NCBI GenBank assembly: GCA_038146985.1
Contig: JAYQSQ010000001.1
Span: forward strand, 124,001 to 188,000
DNA: 64,000 nt
DNA from: JADHLJ01 sp038146985
Lineage (GTDB): Bacteria; Pseudomonadota; Alphaproteobacteria; Thalassobaculales; Thalassobaculaceae
Reading direction: 5' to 3'
The position numbers were made by a program, and so were the translations under genes. Positions 8,590 through 16,792 of the stretch are shown here, piece by piece (position 1 is the stretch's first letter; every line of letters starts with the position of its first letter). Under the pieces are notes generated by a model. That model saw only the letters and a program-made list of their open reading frames with translations. It made no database searches and was not told the DNA's origin.

Positions 8590-9363
8590 TTATCGTCCCT
8601 TGAAGACCGGCGCCCGCTTTTCCGCGAAGGCAGCCTCGGCTTCCTTGTGGTCGGCGCTGAACCAGAGCTCGGCGAAACCGTCGCGCTGCAACTGTCGGAC
8701 CGCCTGCGGGGTTTCGGTGCCTGTCGCCTTGATGACTTTCTTGGTGAAACGAAGCGCCATCGGCGCCGCCGCGCGCAACAGGTCCGCATGGGCAAGGGCA
8801 TCGGTCAGCGCCTCGCCCGGCGCGGCGAGTTGGTCGACGATGCCGAGCGACAAGGCTTCCGATGCCGGGACCCGCACGCCGGTGGTCATCAGCCGCGAGG
8901 CGACCCTGGGCCCGCAATCGCGGACCAGCCGGTCGATGCCGTTCCAGGCCGGGATGATGCCGAGGCGCGATTGGGGCCAGCCGATCTCAGCGCTCTCGTC
9001 GGCGATCCGGTGATCGCAGCACAACAGGATCTCCGCCCCGCCGCCCAGCGCATAGCCGTTGACCGCCGCAATGACGGGCATCGGCAGTGCCTCCAGCAGG
9101 TCCATCGCGCGCCGGGTGCGCTCAAAATGCGCATTGAGTTCGTCCGGCGTCTCGATGGTCCGGTACTCCTTCACATCGCCGCCGGTGCAGAAGAACTTGT
9201 CGCCGGCGCCGGTGATGACGACGGCGTGCAGGGACGTGTCCCGCGCCAGCGTGTCCAGCGCCTCCAGAAGCTCGGTCGTCAGGCCGCTGCTGATGGAATT
9301 GCCGAAATTCTGCCGGTCGATGGTGAGGATCTCGACCCCGTCCTGTCTGTCCCGTCTAAGCAT
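8590..9363 (-). CDS. Enoyl-CoA hydratase/isomerase family protein
   Basis: A crotonase-fold CoA enzyme of 257 residues. The two oxyanion-hole segments are visible: FFCTGGDVKEY near 57-67 and NGYALGGGAEILLCCD near 101-116. The usual catalytic Glu region reads WPQSRLGIIP (~128-137), so the hydratase Glu is not obvious and isomerase, hydrolase or decarboxylase activity is possible. The ATG at 9363 overlaps the end of the VOC gene by eight bases, showing coupling, and the enolase-superfamily gene follows after 18 bases. The presence of this gene and a CoA-transferase in one operon implies that the pathway runs through CoA thioesters. Confidence 0.9.
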   Translation of the reverse strand: MLRRDRQDGVEILTIDRQNFGNSISSGLTTELLEALDTLARDTSLHAVVITGAGDKFFCTGGDVKEYRTIETPDELNAHFERTRRAMDLLEALPMPVIAAVNGYALGGGAEILLCCDHRIADESAEIGWPQSRLGIIPAWNGIDRLVRDCGPRVASRLMTTGVRVPASEALSLGIVDQLAAPGEALTDALAHADLLRAAAPMALRFTKKVIKATGTETPQAVRQLQRDGFAELWFSADHKEAEAAFAEKRAPVFKGR

Positions 9364-10288
9364 CGGTGATTTCCTCGCGTTCCACGAAATGCATCAGCAC
9401 ACCGCCGAGCGCCGCCGGATGCACGAAGCCGATCAGCGCCCGGCGCGAGCCCGGGCGGCCCCTGGTATCGATCAGCCGCCGTCCCTTGCCGCCGAGATCC
9501 GAGAGAACCCGGTCGATATCCGGTGTCTTCAGCGCCAGATGGTGCAAGCCGGCGCCGTATCGCGCCACATAGCCGGCGATCGCGCCCTGATCCTGCTTGG
9601 TGGTGCCGGCGGCGCCGTGTTGCATCTCGACTCCGTGATTGGGATCGAAATTCTGCAGAAATTCCAGCTCACAGTCCCCGGCGGTGAGGAACGAGACCCT
9701 GAGGCCCCCGACCGGCTCCGGCGGGCGGTTCCGATAGATCACGCCGTATTTGTCCGAGGTGAAGCTTTCGACGGCGATACGGACCTCCATATCCGTCTGC
9801 CGGCTCTCCACGGGCAGGCCGATGCGGGCGGCGAAGACCGCCTCGGCGGCCCGGTTGTCGGCGCTGGCGATGCCGAGGTGATCGATCCGTTCGACCTTAT
9901 CGTTGGCCGGGCCGGACAGCCCCAGCGGCGAGGTGAAGCGGATGGCGACGCCTTCTGTCGCGGTGCGCGGGATGACCGCCTGCTCGCCTCCCGCCAGGCC
10001 GGCGCCGAGGCTCACACCGCCAGTGAACCCGCAACTCTCGGCAACGGCGCGGGGATCACTTGCGGCAAAGGCGATGTGGTCGACGCCGGCGCGGTCGTTG
10101 GTCAGGAACGGATCGCCGGCCTCGAACAGCACAAGCGCCGTGGCGCCAACGCCGTAGGCGGGCAGGGAGCCGCTCGGACCTTCGACCGGCAGGCGCGCCA
10201 AGCCGAGATCCTGTCCCAGAACCTCAGCCGCCGCGTCCCGGTCGCGCACCGCCAGGGCCACGTAGGCCAAATCGATTGGGCTCATCAT
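9356..10288 (-). CDS. Two-domain VOC (glyoxalase-fold) protein, epimerase-like C-terminal half
   Basis: A 310-residue protein of two vicinal-oxygen-chelate repeats. The second begins with IDHLGIASADNRAAEAVF (~134-151) and contains HHLALKTPDI (~245-254) and LIDTRGRPGSRRALIGFVHP (~270-289), a pattern close to methylmalonyl-CoA epimerase and hydroxyphenylpyruvate-dioxygenase-like proteins. The first half (DLAYVALAVRD, HIAFAASD) is more diverged. Two adjacent ATG codons (10288, 10285) follow a strong GGGGAGG ribosome site. First gene of the five-gene CoA operon, so its promoter should lie in 10289-10639. Metal-dependent epimerisation or isomerisation of an intermediate is the likeliest role. Confidence 0.82.
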   Translation of the reverse strand: MMSPIDLAYVALAVRDRDAAAEVLGQDLGLARLPVEGPSGSLPAYGVGATALVLFEAGDPFLTNDRAGVDHIAFAASDPRAVAESCGFTGGVSLGAGLAGGEQAVIPRTATEGVAIRFTSPLGLSGPANDKVERIDHLGIASADNRAAEAVFAARIGLPVESRQTDMEVRIAVESFTSDKYGVIYRNRPPEPVGGLRVSFLTAGDCELEFLQNFDPNHGVEMQHGAAGTTKQDQGAIAGYVARYGAGLHHLALKTPDIDRVLSDLGGKGRRLIDTRGRPGSRRALIGFVHPAALGGVLMHFVEREEITDA

Positions 10289-10639
10289 CCTCCCCCTGAT
10301 CCCACGGGCGTTTCCTCCCGCGGGTGATTGTATAGACTATGGCGCCGGATGTGAGGGGCGAGACCAACATGGAGGCGATGATGCCGGACACGGCCGGTGC
10401 GGCGCACCTCCCGGTTCTGAATCCCCGGCGCAGGCCGGGGCCGACGCCTGAAGCGCCGGCAGGCGACCGATGGTCGAGCACTTTCACGGATCTCCCTTGG
10501 TGATCCACGATCCGTCACGATGACCCGCTTCAGGCGTCGGCCCCGACCTTCGTCGGGGATATGGCTGGAAAACAAACAAACGAACCGTGCGGCCTGCGCG
10601 GGGACGACGAAACACGGTGAACATTTATCATAGCCCGCC
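10289..10639. other. Divergent intergenic region with repeat family B
   Basis: About 350 bases between the minus-strand CoA operon and the plus-strand TauE-like exporter gene. Much of it is occupied by an inverted repeat pair (10421-10560). No gene of convincing composition is visible. Promoters for both directions should lie here, but I could not identify consensus elements with confidence. Confidence 0.6.
10421..10560. repeat. Dispersed inverted repeat, family B copy 1
   Basis: 35-base arms at 10421-10455 and 10526-10560 are near-perfect reverse complements, sharing CCGACGCCTGAAGCG. Each arm also contains a small internal hairpin (CCCCGACGAAGGTCGGGG or CCCCGGCGCAGGCCGGGG). A second pair of the same family flanks 42092-42346. 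The spacer here is 70 bases. No coding capacity for mobility is present. Confidence 0.9.
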
Positions 10640-11389
10640 ATGACCATCGCGCCTGAACTCATCGCCTATGTTCTTGTCGTGTACCTTCTTGCCGGCATGG
10701 TGAAGGGGGTGGTCGGGCTCGGCCTGCCGACGATTTCGCTCGCCCTGATCGCGGCGGTGTTCGGGTTGAAGGAGGCGATGGTGCTACTGCTGGTGCCGTC
10801 CTTCGTCACCAATTTCTGGCAGGGCGTCACCGGCGGGCAGCTGCTGGTGATCCTGCGGCGGATCTGGGTGATGCTGGCGGTGATGTGCGGGACCACCTGG
10901 TTTGCGACCGGCATCATGATGCGCAGCGACGCCAAGCTGCTGTCGGCTTGCCTTGGCGGGATCCTGATCGTCTATGCCGCGATCAGCCTCGCGACGCCCC
11001 AGATCGCGCCGCCGGGCAGGCGCGAGAGCTGGATGGGGCCGCTGGTCGGGTTTCTGACGGGGATTTCCACCGGCTTTACCGGAACCTTCGTGGTGCCCGG
11101 CGTGCTCTATCTCCAGGCGCTGGGCCTCGGCAAGGACGGGCTGGTTCAGGCGATGGGGATCTGCTTCACCTCGGCGACCCTGGCGCTCGGTCTCTCCTTG
11201 AACGGGCGCGGCTTCATGCCCACCGATCTCGGCCTGCTCTCGGCGGCGGCGGTCGCCCCGGCGATTGCCGGCATGGTGCTCGGCCGGCGGATCCGGGACC
11301 GGCTGCCCGAGGCCGGATTCCGCAAGATCTTCTTCATCGCGCTGCTGATCCTCGGCGCGTGGATTCTCTTCCGCTCGGTCTTTCTGTAG
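10640..11389 (+). CDS. TauE/SafE-family membrane permease
   Basis: A 249-residue integral membrane protein of the sulfite exporter TauE/SafE (DUF81) family, which moves sulfite, sulfoacetate or other small organic anions across the inner membrane. Hydrophobic segments occur throughout (for example ~8-25, 34-52, 72-95, 100-118, 130-150, 165-180, 190-212, 225-245). The N-terminal motif GMVKGVVGLGLPTISLAL (~14-31) and the mid-protein GFLTGISTGFTGTFVVPG (~137-154) are the two characteristic glycine-rich repeats. It is a single gene flanked by divergent and convergent neighbours, so substrate cannot be read from context. Confidence 0.9.
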   Translation: MTIAPELIAYVLVVYLLAGMVKGVVGLGLPTISLALIAAVFGLKEAMVLLLVPSFVTNFWQGVTGGQLLVILRRIWVMLAVMCGTTWFATGIMMRSDAKLLSACLGGILIVYAAISLATPQIAPPGRRESWMGPLVGFLTGISTGFTGTFVVPGVLYLQALGLGKDGLVQAMGICFTSATLALGLSLNGRGFMPTDLGLLSAAAVAPAIAGMVLGRRIRDRLPEAGFRKIFFIALLILGAWILFRSVFL

Positions 11390-11445
11390 CGGAGCCCGAG
11401 CAAAAGGCCGCCGTGCCGAAGGACCGCATCTGGCTCAACGCACGC

Positions 11446-12084
11446 TCACGCGGGCCAGTTATGCGCCGCCGCCGCGCGCCATCCCGGCCGTTCCGACAGG
11501 CGTTCCACATAGGCCTGAAACACCTCGGGCAGGGATTGGTGGTATTTGATCGCCCAGTCGAGGGTGCTCATCATCAGGATATCGGCGCCGCTGAAACTTT
11601 CCCCCAAGAGGAACGGCCTGCCGTCGTCGACCAGCCTGGCGGCGGCGGTGATCATGCGGGCGAAATACTCTTCCGCGGCCTTGTTGGCGACCGGAGCCTC
11701 GCCGTAAATCCGCGTCAGTGACTGGTGCCGGCGCAGCACGTAGAGGCTGGTCGCGTCCAGCTCCATGGAGACGAAGGACATCCATTCGTGGTACCGCGCC
11801 CGGCCTGCCCGGTCGTCCGGCACCAGCACCACCGCCCCGCCGCGGTAGGTCTCACCGAGATAGGTGACGATGGCCGGGCTCTCGGCGAGGGTCACCGGCC
11901 CGTCGCGCAGCACCGGGATCTTGCCGCGCGGGTTCAGCGCCACGAATTCCGGCGTCTCGACATCCGGCGTGCGGGTGCGCACCACCTCGGTGCGATAGGC
12001 GAGGCCGAGTTCGATCAGCGCCCAGTGGACCCGGATCGTGCGCGAGGTCCCGATGCCCCAGACGACGCGGTCTTCGCCGGTCAA
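11446..12084 (-). CDS. Glutathione S-transferase family protein
   Basis: A 212-residue cytosolic GST. The N-terminal thioredoxin-like domain includes TSRTIRVHWALIELGL (~13-28), NPRGKIPVL (51-59) and the glutathione-binding ESPAIVTYL (~68-76). The helical C-terminal domain holds FLLGESFSGADILMMSTLDW. The proposed start is TTG at 12084, overlapping the stop of the upstream SDR gene (ATTGA). No ATG or GTG lies nearby in frame before the thioredoxin-like fold begins, and translation is probably coupled. GSTs conjugate glutathione or isomerise/dehalogenate small molecules; with an SDR partner a detoxification or catabolic role is plausible. Confidence 0.9.
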   Translation of the reverse strand: MTGEDRVVWGIGTSRTIRVHWALIELGLAYRTEVVRTRTPDVETPEFVALNPRGKIPVLRDGPVTLAESPAIVTYLGETYRGGAVVLVPDDRAGRARYHEWMSFVSMELDATSLYVLRRHQSLTRIYGEAPVANKAAEEYFARMITAAARLVDDGRPFLLGESFSGADILMMSTLDWAIKYHQSLPEVFQAYVERLSERPGWRAAAAHNWPA

Positions 12085-12833
12085 TGAAACACCCGGCCGG
12101 CGTCGATCACCACGGTCTGACCGGTCATGGTGTCGGTCCGGCACATGGTGACCACCATATCGGCGCAATCGTCCTTGTCGGCGGCCTTCTTCAGGAGCGC
12201 CCCGGCGGCGGCGCGCTCGATCTGCTCGTTCCTGAGATTTGCCGTCGCGCGTGTGCCTTCCAGCAGGCCCGGCGCCACGCAATTGACCAGAGTCTCCGGC
12301 GCCAGCGCCACCGCCATGCATTTCGTCAGATGATTGAGCCCGGCCTTGGAGACCGCGTAGGCGATGGACGAGCCCGTGGGAGACAGTCCGGCTACCGAGG
12401 AGATGTTGACGATCCGTCCCTGGCCCTGGGCCTTCATCACCGGCGCCACCGCCTTGGTCAGCCGCATCGGCCCGGTCAGGTTCACCGCCAGGATCTTGTC
12501 CCATTCCTCGATCGTGAGGTTGTCCAGTTCCTGGAACGGGATCGCCTTGTTATAGGCGGCATCGTTCACCAGGATGTCCAGCCGCCCGAACCGCGCCGTC
12601 ACCTGGGCGATCAGCGCCTCGACGGCCGCCTGATCAGTGATGTCGCAGGCGAAGGCCGCCGCCTCCACCCCATGCTCCGAAGCCAACGTCTCCGCCACGC
12701 CTTCGGCCTGGTCCCGGCTCCGGGCATACATCACCGCGATGTTCACGCCTTCACGCGCCAGGGCATGACAGATCCGCTGCCCGAGCCCGCCGTTTCCTCC
12801 GGTCACCAGCGCGACCGCGCCTTTCAGTTTCAT
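12081..12833 (-). CDS. Short-chain dehydrogenase/reductase, FabG-like
   Basis: A 250-residue classical SDR with TGGNGGLG at 11-18, NDAA at ~90, Ser146 in NISS, and the catalytic Tyr159/Lys163 in YAVSK. The C-terminal MTGQTVVIDAGRVFH ending is typical of this subfamily. Close to FabG-type 3-oxoacyl reductases, but its operon partner is a glutathione S-transferase rather than fatty-acid genes, so a catabolic dehydrogenase is more likely. The ATG at 12833 is the natural start. The stop overlaps the GST start. Confidence 0.92.
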   Translation of the reverse strand: MKLKGAVALVTGGNGGLGQRICHALAREGVNIAVMYARSRDQAEGVAETLASEHGVEAAAFACDITDQAAVEALIAQVTARFGRLDILVNDAAYNKAIPFQELDNLTIEEWDKILAVNLTGPMRLTKAVAPVMKAQGQGRIVNISSVAGLSPTGSSIAYAVSKAGLNHLTKCMAVALAPETLVNCVAPGLLEGTRATANLRNEQIERAAAGALLKKAADKDDCADMVVTMCRTDTMTGQTVVIDAGRVFH

Positions 12834-12848
12834 GGGGAATGTCCTCTG

Positions 12849-13283
12849 TTACGCCGGTTCGGCGATAAAGACCGGGATCTTGCGGTCGGTCTTGGCCTGG
12901 TACTCGATATAGGGCGGATAGGCCTTGGCGGCGGCGTCCCAAAGGCGCTGGCGCTCGGGATCGTCATGAACCTCGCGGACCTTCATCTTCATGACCTCGG
13001 TCCTGTCGCGTATCTCCACATCCGGGTGGGCGCGCAGGTTGTAGACCCAGACCGGGTTCTTCGGCCGCCCGCCATAGGAGCCGACCAGCACGTAGCTGTT
13101 GCCCACCTTCACGGTCATCACCGGGATCTTGCGGACCGCGCCGGTCTTGCCGCCCTTATGGGTGATGATGATACAGGGAAGGCCGGTATCGCGGAGCGTC
13201 GTGCCCTTGGTGCCGCCGCTGCTCTCGTAAAGCTCGACCTGTTCGCGCACCCAGTCGAGGGCTGGGGGAATGTACTCGGCCAT
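12849..13283 (-). CDS. Nitroreductase/deazaflavin (F420)-type oxidoreductase family protein
   Basis: A 144-residue split-barrel protein of the deazaflavin-dependent nitroreductase (DDN/F420) type. Characteristic are the T(T)LRDTGLPCIIITHKGGKTG region (about residues 30-50) and the conserved segment around SYGGRPKNPVWVYNL (~82-96). Actinobacterial members use F420; in Proteobacteria the cofactor is uncertain. I chose the ATG at 13283 because AGGGAGG lies about seven bases upstream; an in-frame ATG 24 bases earlier lacks such a site. It lies 15 bases upstream of the SDR gene and likely heads the SDR-GST operon. Confidence 0.82.
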   Translation of the reverse strand: MAEYIPPALDWVREQVELYESSGGTKGTTLRDTGLPCIIITHKGGKTGAVRKIPVMTVKVGNSYVLVGSYGGRPKNPVWVYNLRAHPDVEIRDRTEVMKMKVREVHDDPERQRLWDAAAKAYPPYIEYQAKTDRKIPVFIAEPA

Positions 13284-13424
13284 GGTTGCCTCCCTTTCGG
13301 TGTTCATGTGCCCGTGTCCCGGGTTCCTGGCCGGAGGATGTCACGGCAAGCAGCGAAAAAGCATCCCCCTTGGCGAAGAATCCGTGATTTGATGCCGCAC
13401 CCGACCGACGGAAGGATGGCCGCC

Positions 13425-14168
13425 ATGAAACCGGTGATCGGCATCACCACCTACGGGCGCTTCGAGCACGACATGAACACCGCCCATTACGCGGAATTCT
13501 ACGTGCTGCCGGCGGATTACGCGCTCTCGGTGCGGCGCGCCGGCGGAGTGCCACTCTACCTGCCGCCGGGCGAGGATCTGTTCCCGGGCGTGCTGGACCG
13601 GCTCGACGGGATCATCTTTTCCGGCGGAGCGGATATCCATCCCGAGCATTACGGCGGGGACGCGGCGCATCCGGCGCTCACCAAGCTCGACCGGGAGCGC
13701 GATGCGGCCGAGCTTGGCGGTATCCGGGCGGCGATCGATCGGGCGGACATGCCGATCCTCTGCATCTGCCGGGGCTTTCAGCTGCTTAACGTGGCGCTGG
13801 GCGGCTCCCTGGTCGAGCATGTGCCGGATCTCGGCAACGGCGATATCCATCGCAGCGAGGGCGACAACTGGACCCTGCACGAGGCCGAGATCGTCGAGCG
13901 CGAAAGCCGGATCGCAAGGGTCCTCGGGCCCGAGAACGCGCTCGGCACCTCGGGCCACCATCAGGCCCTGCGCCGGGTGGCGGAACCGCTGGCCGTCACC
14001 GCCCGGGCGCCGGACGGCCTGGTCGAGGCGGTGGAGCACCGCGCGCATCCCTGGTGCCTCGGCGTGCAATGGCACCCCGAAGTCACCGCTGGAACCGACC
14101 CGGTCCAGCAGCGCCTGTTCGACGCCCTGGTGCGCGAGGCGGGAGAAAGAGGCGGCTGGCGCCTTTAG
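13425..14168 (+). CDS. Gamma-glutamyl-gamma-aminobutyrate hydrolase-like (peptidase C26) protein
   Basis: Class I glutamine amidotransferase-like hydrolase, related to PuuD, which cleaves gamma-glutamyl-GABA in putrescine degradation. The 247-residue product begins MKPVIGITTYG and has the oxyanion segment FSGGADIHPEHYGG (~65-78). The triad is Cys115 (CICRG), His217 and Glu219 (QWHPE). GGAAGG lies nine bases before the ATG at 13425; an ATG nine bases earlier has no room for a ribosome site. It is divergent from the nitroreductase-like gene and stands alone, so the exact substrate is unknown. A PuuB-like FAD oxidase is present 9 kb away. Confidence 0.88.
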   Translation: MKPVIGITTYGRFEHDMNTAHYAEFYVLPADYALSVRRAGGVPLYLPPGEDLFPGVLDRLDGIIFSGGADIHPEHYGGDAAHPALTKLDRERDAAELGGIRAAIDRADMPILCICRGFQLLNVALGGSLVEHVPDLGNGDIHRSEGDNWTLHEAEIVERESRIARVLGPENALGTSGHHQALRRVAEPLAVTARAPDGLVEAVEHRAHPWCLGVQWHPEVTAGTDPVQQRLFDALVREAGERGGWRL

Positions 14169-14194
14169 CGGGCGGTTAAGACGCCAAACGAAAT

Positions 14195-14300
14195 CCTTCG
14201 AGACGCCGCTTTGCGGCTCCTCAGGATGAGCTCCACACGGGGTCCAATAGAAAGCACCTCTCGCACCCTGAGGAGCGGGCTCTCGGCCGCGTCTCGAAGG
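14195..14300. repeat. Dispersed palindromic repeat, family A copy 2
   Basis: The left arm (14195-14225) differs from the copy at 5256 at one position (TTTGCGG for TTCGCGG). The right arm (14267-14300) has diverged and gained a few bases. It lies in the 279-base gap between two convergent genes, where a transcript-borne hairpin could act as a bidirectional terminator or stabiliser. No other feature is seen in this gap. Confidence 0.88.
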
Positions 14301-14447
14301 GTCTTGATGGGCATTGCAATCAGCCCGCCAGTGATGCCCCACATGCCGGTGGATGCGGCTCCGCCTCTGCTTGCGAGACCGAGGCGAAAGACGCAGGTCC
14401 TCGGTTCCGGTCAGGGCGGCGGGAGTCAGGGACCGGGAACGGCGGTC

Positions 14448-16148
14448 CTATACCAGGGCGGGCGCGTCGAAGCTGTCCAGAACCTGTCCCGGCCCCTTGG
14501 GCAGGTCCGCATATCCGCCGTCTCCGAAGACCTTGGTGCCGTTGACCCAGACCCCGTGGATCCCCGTCGGCGTGCGCACCGTGCGCAGACCGCCGCCGGG
14601 CAGGTCGTTGACCCGGGTCGGGCCGGACATGCCGACGGTGTCGGGATCGAACATCAAGAGGTCCGCATGGGCGCCGACGGCGATGCGTCCCCGGTCCTTG
14701 ATCCCGTACAGCGCCGCCGGATGGCTGGTAAGCCGCCGGATGCCTTCGACCAGATCGAAGGCCTTCTGCTCGCGCACCCAGTGGCCGAGGAAATAGGTCG
14801 CGAATCCGGCGTCGCACATGAAGATCAGATGGGCGCCGGCGTCCGAGAGGGACACGACACCGGATTTGTGTCGGAGGATCCCGGCCACGCCGTCGTCGGC
14901 GGCGTTCAGGAACCGGCCGACGATGGTGGTCTCCAGCTTCTCGTCCAGGGCGAGATCGCAATAGGCGTCGACCGGATCGCTTCCGGAATCCGCCGCGATC
15001 TGGGCGACGGTCTTGCCGGACAGGGCCATGTTCCGCGCCTCGGCGGGCAGGGTGATCTCCACCTTGTTCCAGTCGCCGTAGAAGATCCCGCCGGGCTTTG
15101 GCGCCGCGAGATTGGCGCGGAACTTCGCGCGGAAGGACGGGTCCGCATAGGCCTTGGCCAAGACCTCGGGCGGCGCCGCCTTGATGTCGGCAAAGGCGTC
15201 ATGGCTATAGAACGGATAGGGATTGGCGGGGGTGAAATCCATCGAGAAGGGCTGGCAGGTGACCTGGGCATAGACCCCGTGCCCCCTTGTCCGGGCGGCG
15301 GCGCAGGCATCCAGGATCTCATGCGCCCGGCCCGGCAGCGCCTCGTTGTACATGGTCAGCGCCGTGGTCATGAAAACCGAGCCGCCGCTCGCCTCGGCGA
15401 TGCTTTCCATCACCTCCACCGTGCCGCGCGCGCCGGAGGCGATCTGAAAGACGCCGTGGCCACGCCCCTTCATCAGGCCGGCCAGCGCACGCACCTCGTC
15501 ATCGCTGGCGATGGTGGACGGCATCGGCACGCCCTGCCAGCCCATGTGGTTGGGTGAGAAGGACGAGGCGAAACCGATGGCGCCGGCGTCCAGCGCTTCC
15601 TTGACCGCGCTTTTCATCGCCGCCATCTCGGCATCCGTCGGCTCAGCCCGTTCGGAGGCTTCCTTGCCCATCACCGCCGTGCGGGTCACCGAGTGACCGG
15701 CCAGCACCGCCGTGTTGGGATAGACACCCTTGGCGCGCAGAAAGTCCATGTATTCCGGAAAGGTCTTGAAATCCCAGTTGATGCCGGTGACCAGCGCGTT
15801 CAGATCCATCCCCTCGACGACCGAGAGGTTCGAGGCCACCGTCTCGCGCAGATGCGGCGGGCAGGGGGCGATGCCGAAGCCGCAATTGCCCATCACCACC
15901 GTCGTCACCCCCAGCGAGGGCGACGGCGAGGCGGTCGAGTCCCAGGTCATCTGGGCGTCGTAATGGGTGTGGGTATCGATCACGCCGGGCGCCAGCACCC
16001 GCCCGTCGGCTTCCACGGTCTCGGCAGCGCTTTCGGTAATATCACCGATCTCGGCGATCCGTCCGCCGCGCACCCCGACCGAGACCCGCTGTTCGGGATT
16101 GCCCAGCCCGTCGATCACCCGGGCACCCTTGATCACCAAATCATGCAT
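14448..16148 (-). CDS. Amidohydrolase, N-acyl-D-amino-acid deacylase type
   Basis: A 566-residue metal-dependent amidohydrolase. The N-terminal beta-sandwich strand (LVIKGARVIDGLGNP) leads into the metal-binding HTHYD at 60-64, and NCGFG at ~88-92 supplies the Cys ligand characteristic of D-aminoacylases. The VSLSDAGAHL segment (~430) carries the late catalytic Asp. The C-terminal strand region (DLLMFDPDTVG) closes the sandwich. Related enzymes hydrolyse N-acyl-D-amino acids, dihydropyrimidines or other cyclic amides. No neighbour reveals the substrate, and the gene is flanked by a convergent C26 peptidase gene and by hspQ. Confidence 0.88.
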   Translation of the reverse strand: MHDLVIKGARVIDGLGNPEQRVSVGVRGGRIAEIGDITESAAETVEADGRVLAPGVIDTHTHYDAQMTWDSTASPSPSLGVTTVVMGNCGFGIAPCPPHLRETVASNLSVVEGMDLNALVTGINWDFKTFPEYMDFLRAKGVYPNTAVLAGHSVTRTAVMGKEASERAEPTDAEMAAMKSAVKEALDAGAIGFASSFSPNHMGWQGVPMPSTIASDDEVRALAGLMKGRGHGVFQIASGARGTVEVMESIAEASGGSVFMTTALTMYNEALPGRAHEILDACAAARTRGHGVYAQVTCQPFSMDFTPANPYPFYSHDAFADIKAAPPEVLAKAYADPSFRAKFRANLAAPKPGGIFYGDWNKVEITLPAEARNMALSGKTVAQIAADSGSDPVDAYCDLALDEKLETTIVGRFLNAADDGVAGILRHKSGVVSLSDAGAHLIFMCDAGFATYFLGHWVREQKAFDLVEGIRRLTSHPAALYGIKDRGRIAVGAHADLLMFDPDTVGMSGPTRVNDLPGGGLRTVRTPTGIHGVWVNGTKVFGDGGYADLPKGPGQVLDSFDAPALV

Positions 16149-16308
16149 CGTCCTGCCTCTCGTCCGATCACGGTGGGATTTTGGGCAATGGTAACCGGAT
16201 CAGCGCGCGCGCAGAAGCCGCGCGACGGCCTTATCAGCCAGCGGATCGCGCGTCCGAGGGACGGCGGGAAGAAGCGTTGGGTGCCGGAAAGGGCCGAACA
16301 GGCGGGCG

Positions 16309-16635
16309 TCAGGCCACCATGTTCTTGGAGATATAGCGGCCGTCTTCGGGGCCGGAGAACATCGCCCCGATCTGCGGATGGCCGACCGGTCCGTTGTCAC
16401 TGTCCTCGACCAGATTCTGCTCGGAGACATAGGCGACGTAATAGCTTTCCGGGTTCTCGGCGAACAGATGATAGAATGGCTGATCACGGCGGGGACGCTT
16501 TTCCGCCGGGATCGACTGATACCATTCCTCGGTATTGCCGAATTCCGGGTCGACGTCGAAAACCACGCCCCGGAAATCATAGATCCGGTGGCGCACGATC
16601 GCACCCAGGGCGAACTTGGATTCAACGATTTTCAT
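16309..16635 (-). CDS. hspQ: Heat shock protein HspQ (YccV-like hemimethylated-DNA-binding fold)
   Basis: A small protein of 108 residues in the HspQ/YccV family. In Escherichia coli HspQ is an adaptor that stimulates Lon protease and was first described as binding hemimethylated oriC DNA. Conserved segments are GAIVRHRIYDFRGVVFDVDP (~11-30), the acidic NTEEWYQSIP region, DQPFYHLFAEN and YVSEQNL. I chose the ATG at 16635 because the family begins just before this fold; an ATG pair ten codons upstream is possible and neither has a strong ribosome site. It is divergent from the isomerase-like gene. Confidence 0.88.
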   Translation of the reverse strand: MKIVESKFALGAIVRHRIYDFRGVVFDVDPEFGNTEEWYQSIPAEKRPRRDQPFYHLFAENPESYYVAYVSEQNLVEDSDNGPVGHPQIGAMFSGPEDGRYISKNMVA

Positions 16636-16792
16636 AGTCGAGTCGTTGGATTGCCGTTTCATCATGGTCGAAATATTGGCCTAAACCATCGCCGCGTCCA
16701 GAGGAAAGCTGCAATTTTTTTCAACAACCGGATACCTTGGGCGCTAAACCGAAACACCGCCGGCACCGGCGCGGCGCATCCGGAGGACGAAA

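Noticed and set aside
12084..13424. Extension of the C26 peptidase frame far upstream
   Set aside because: The open frame continues antisense through the SDR and nitroreductase-like genes; the fold and ribosome site place the start at 13425.
16636..16792. RpoH (heat-shock sigma factor) promoter for hspQ
   Set aside because: A TTGAAA is present, but no CCCCAT-like box lies at the right distance.
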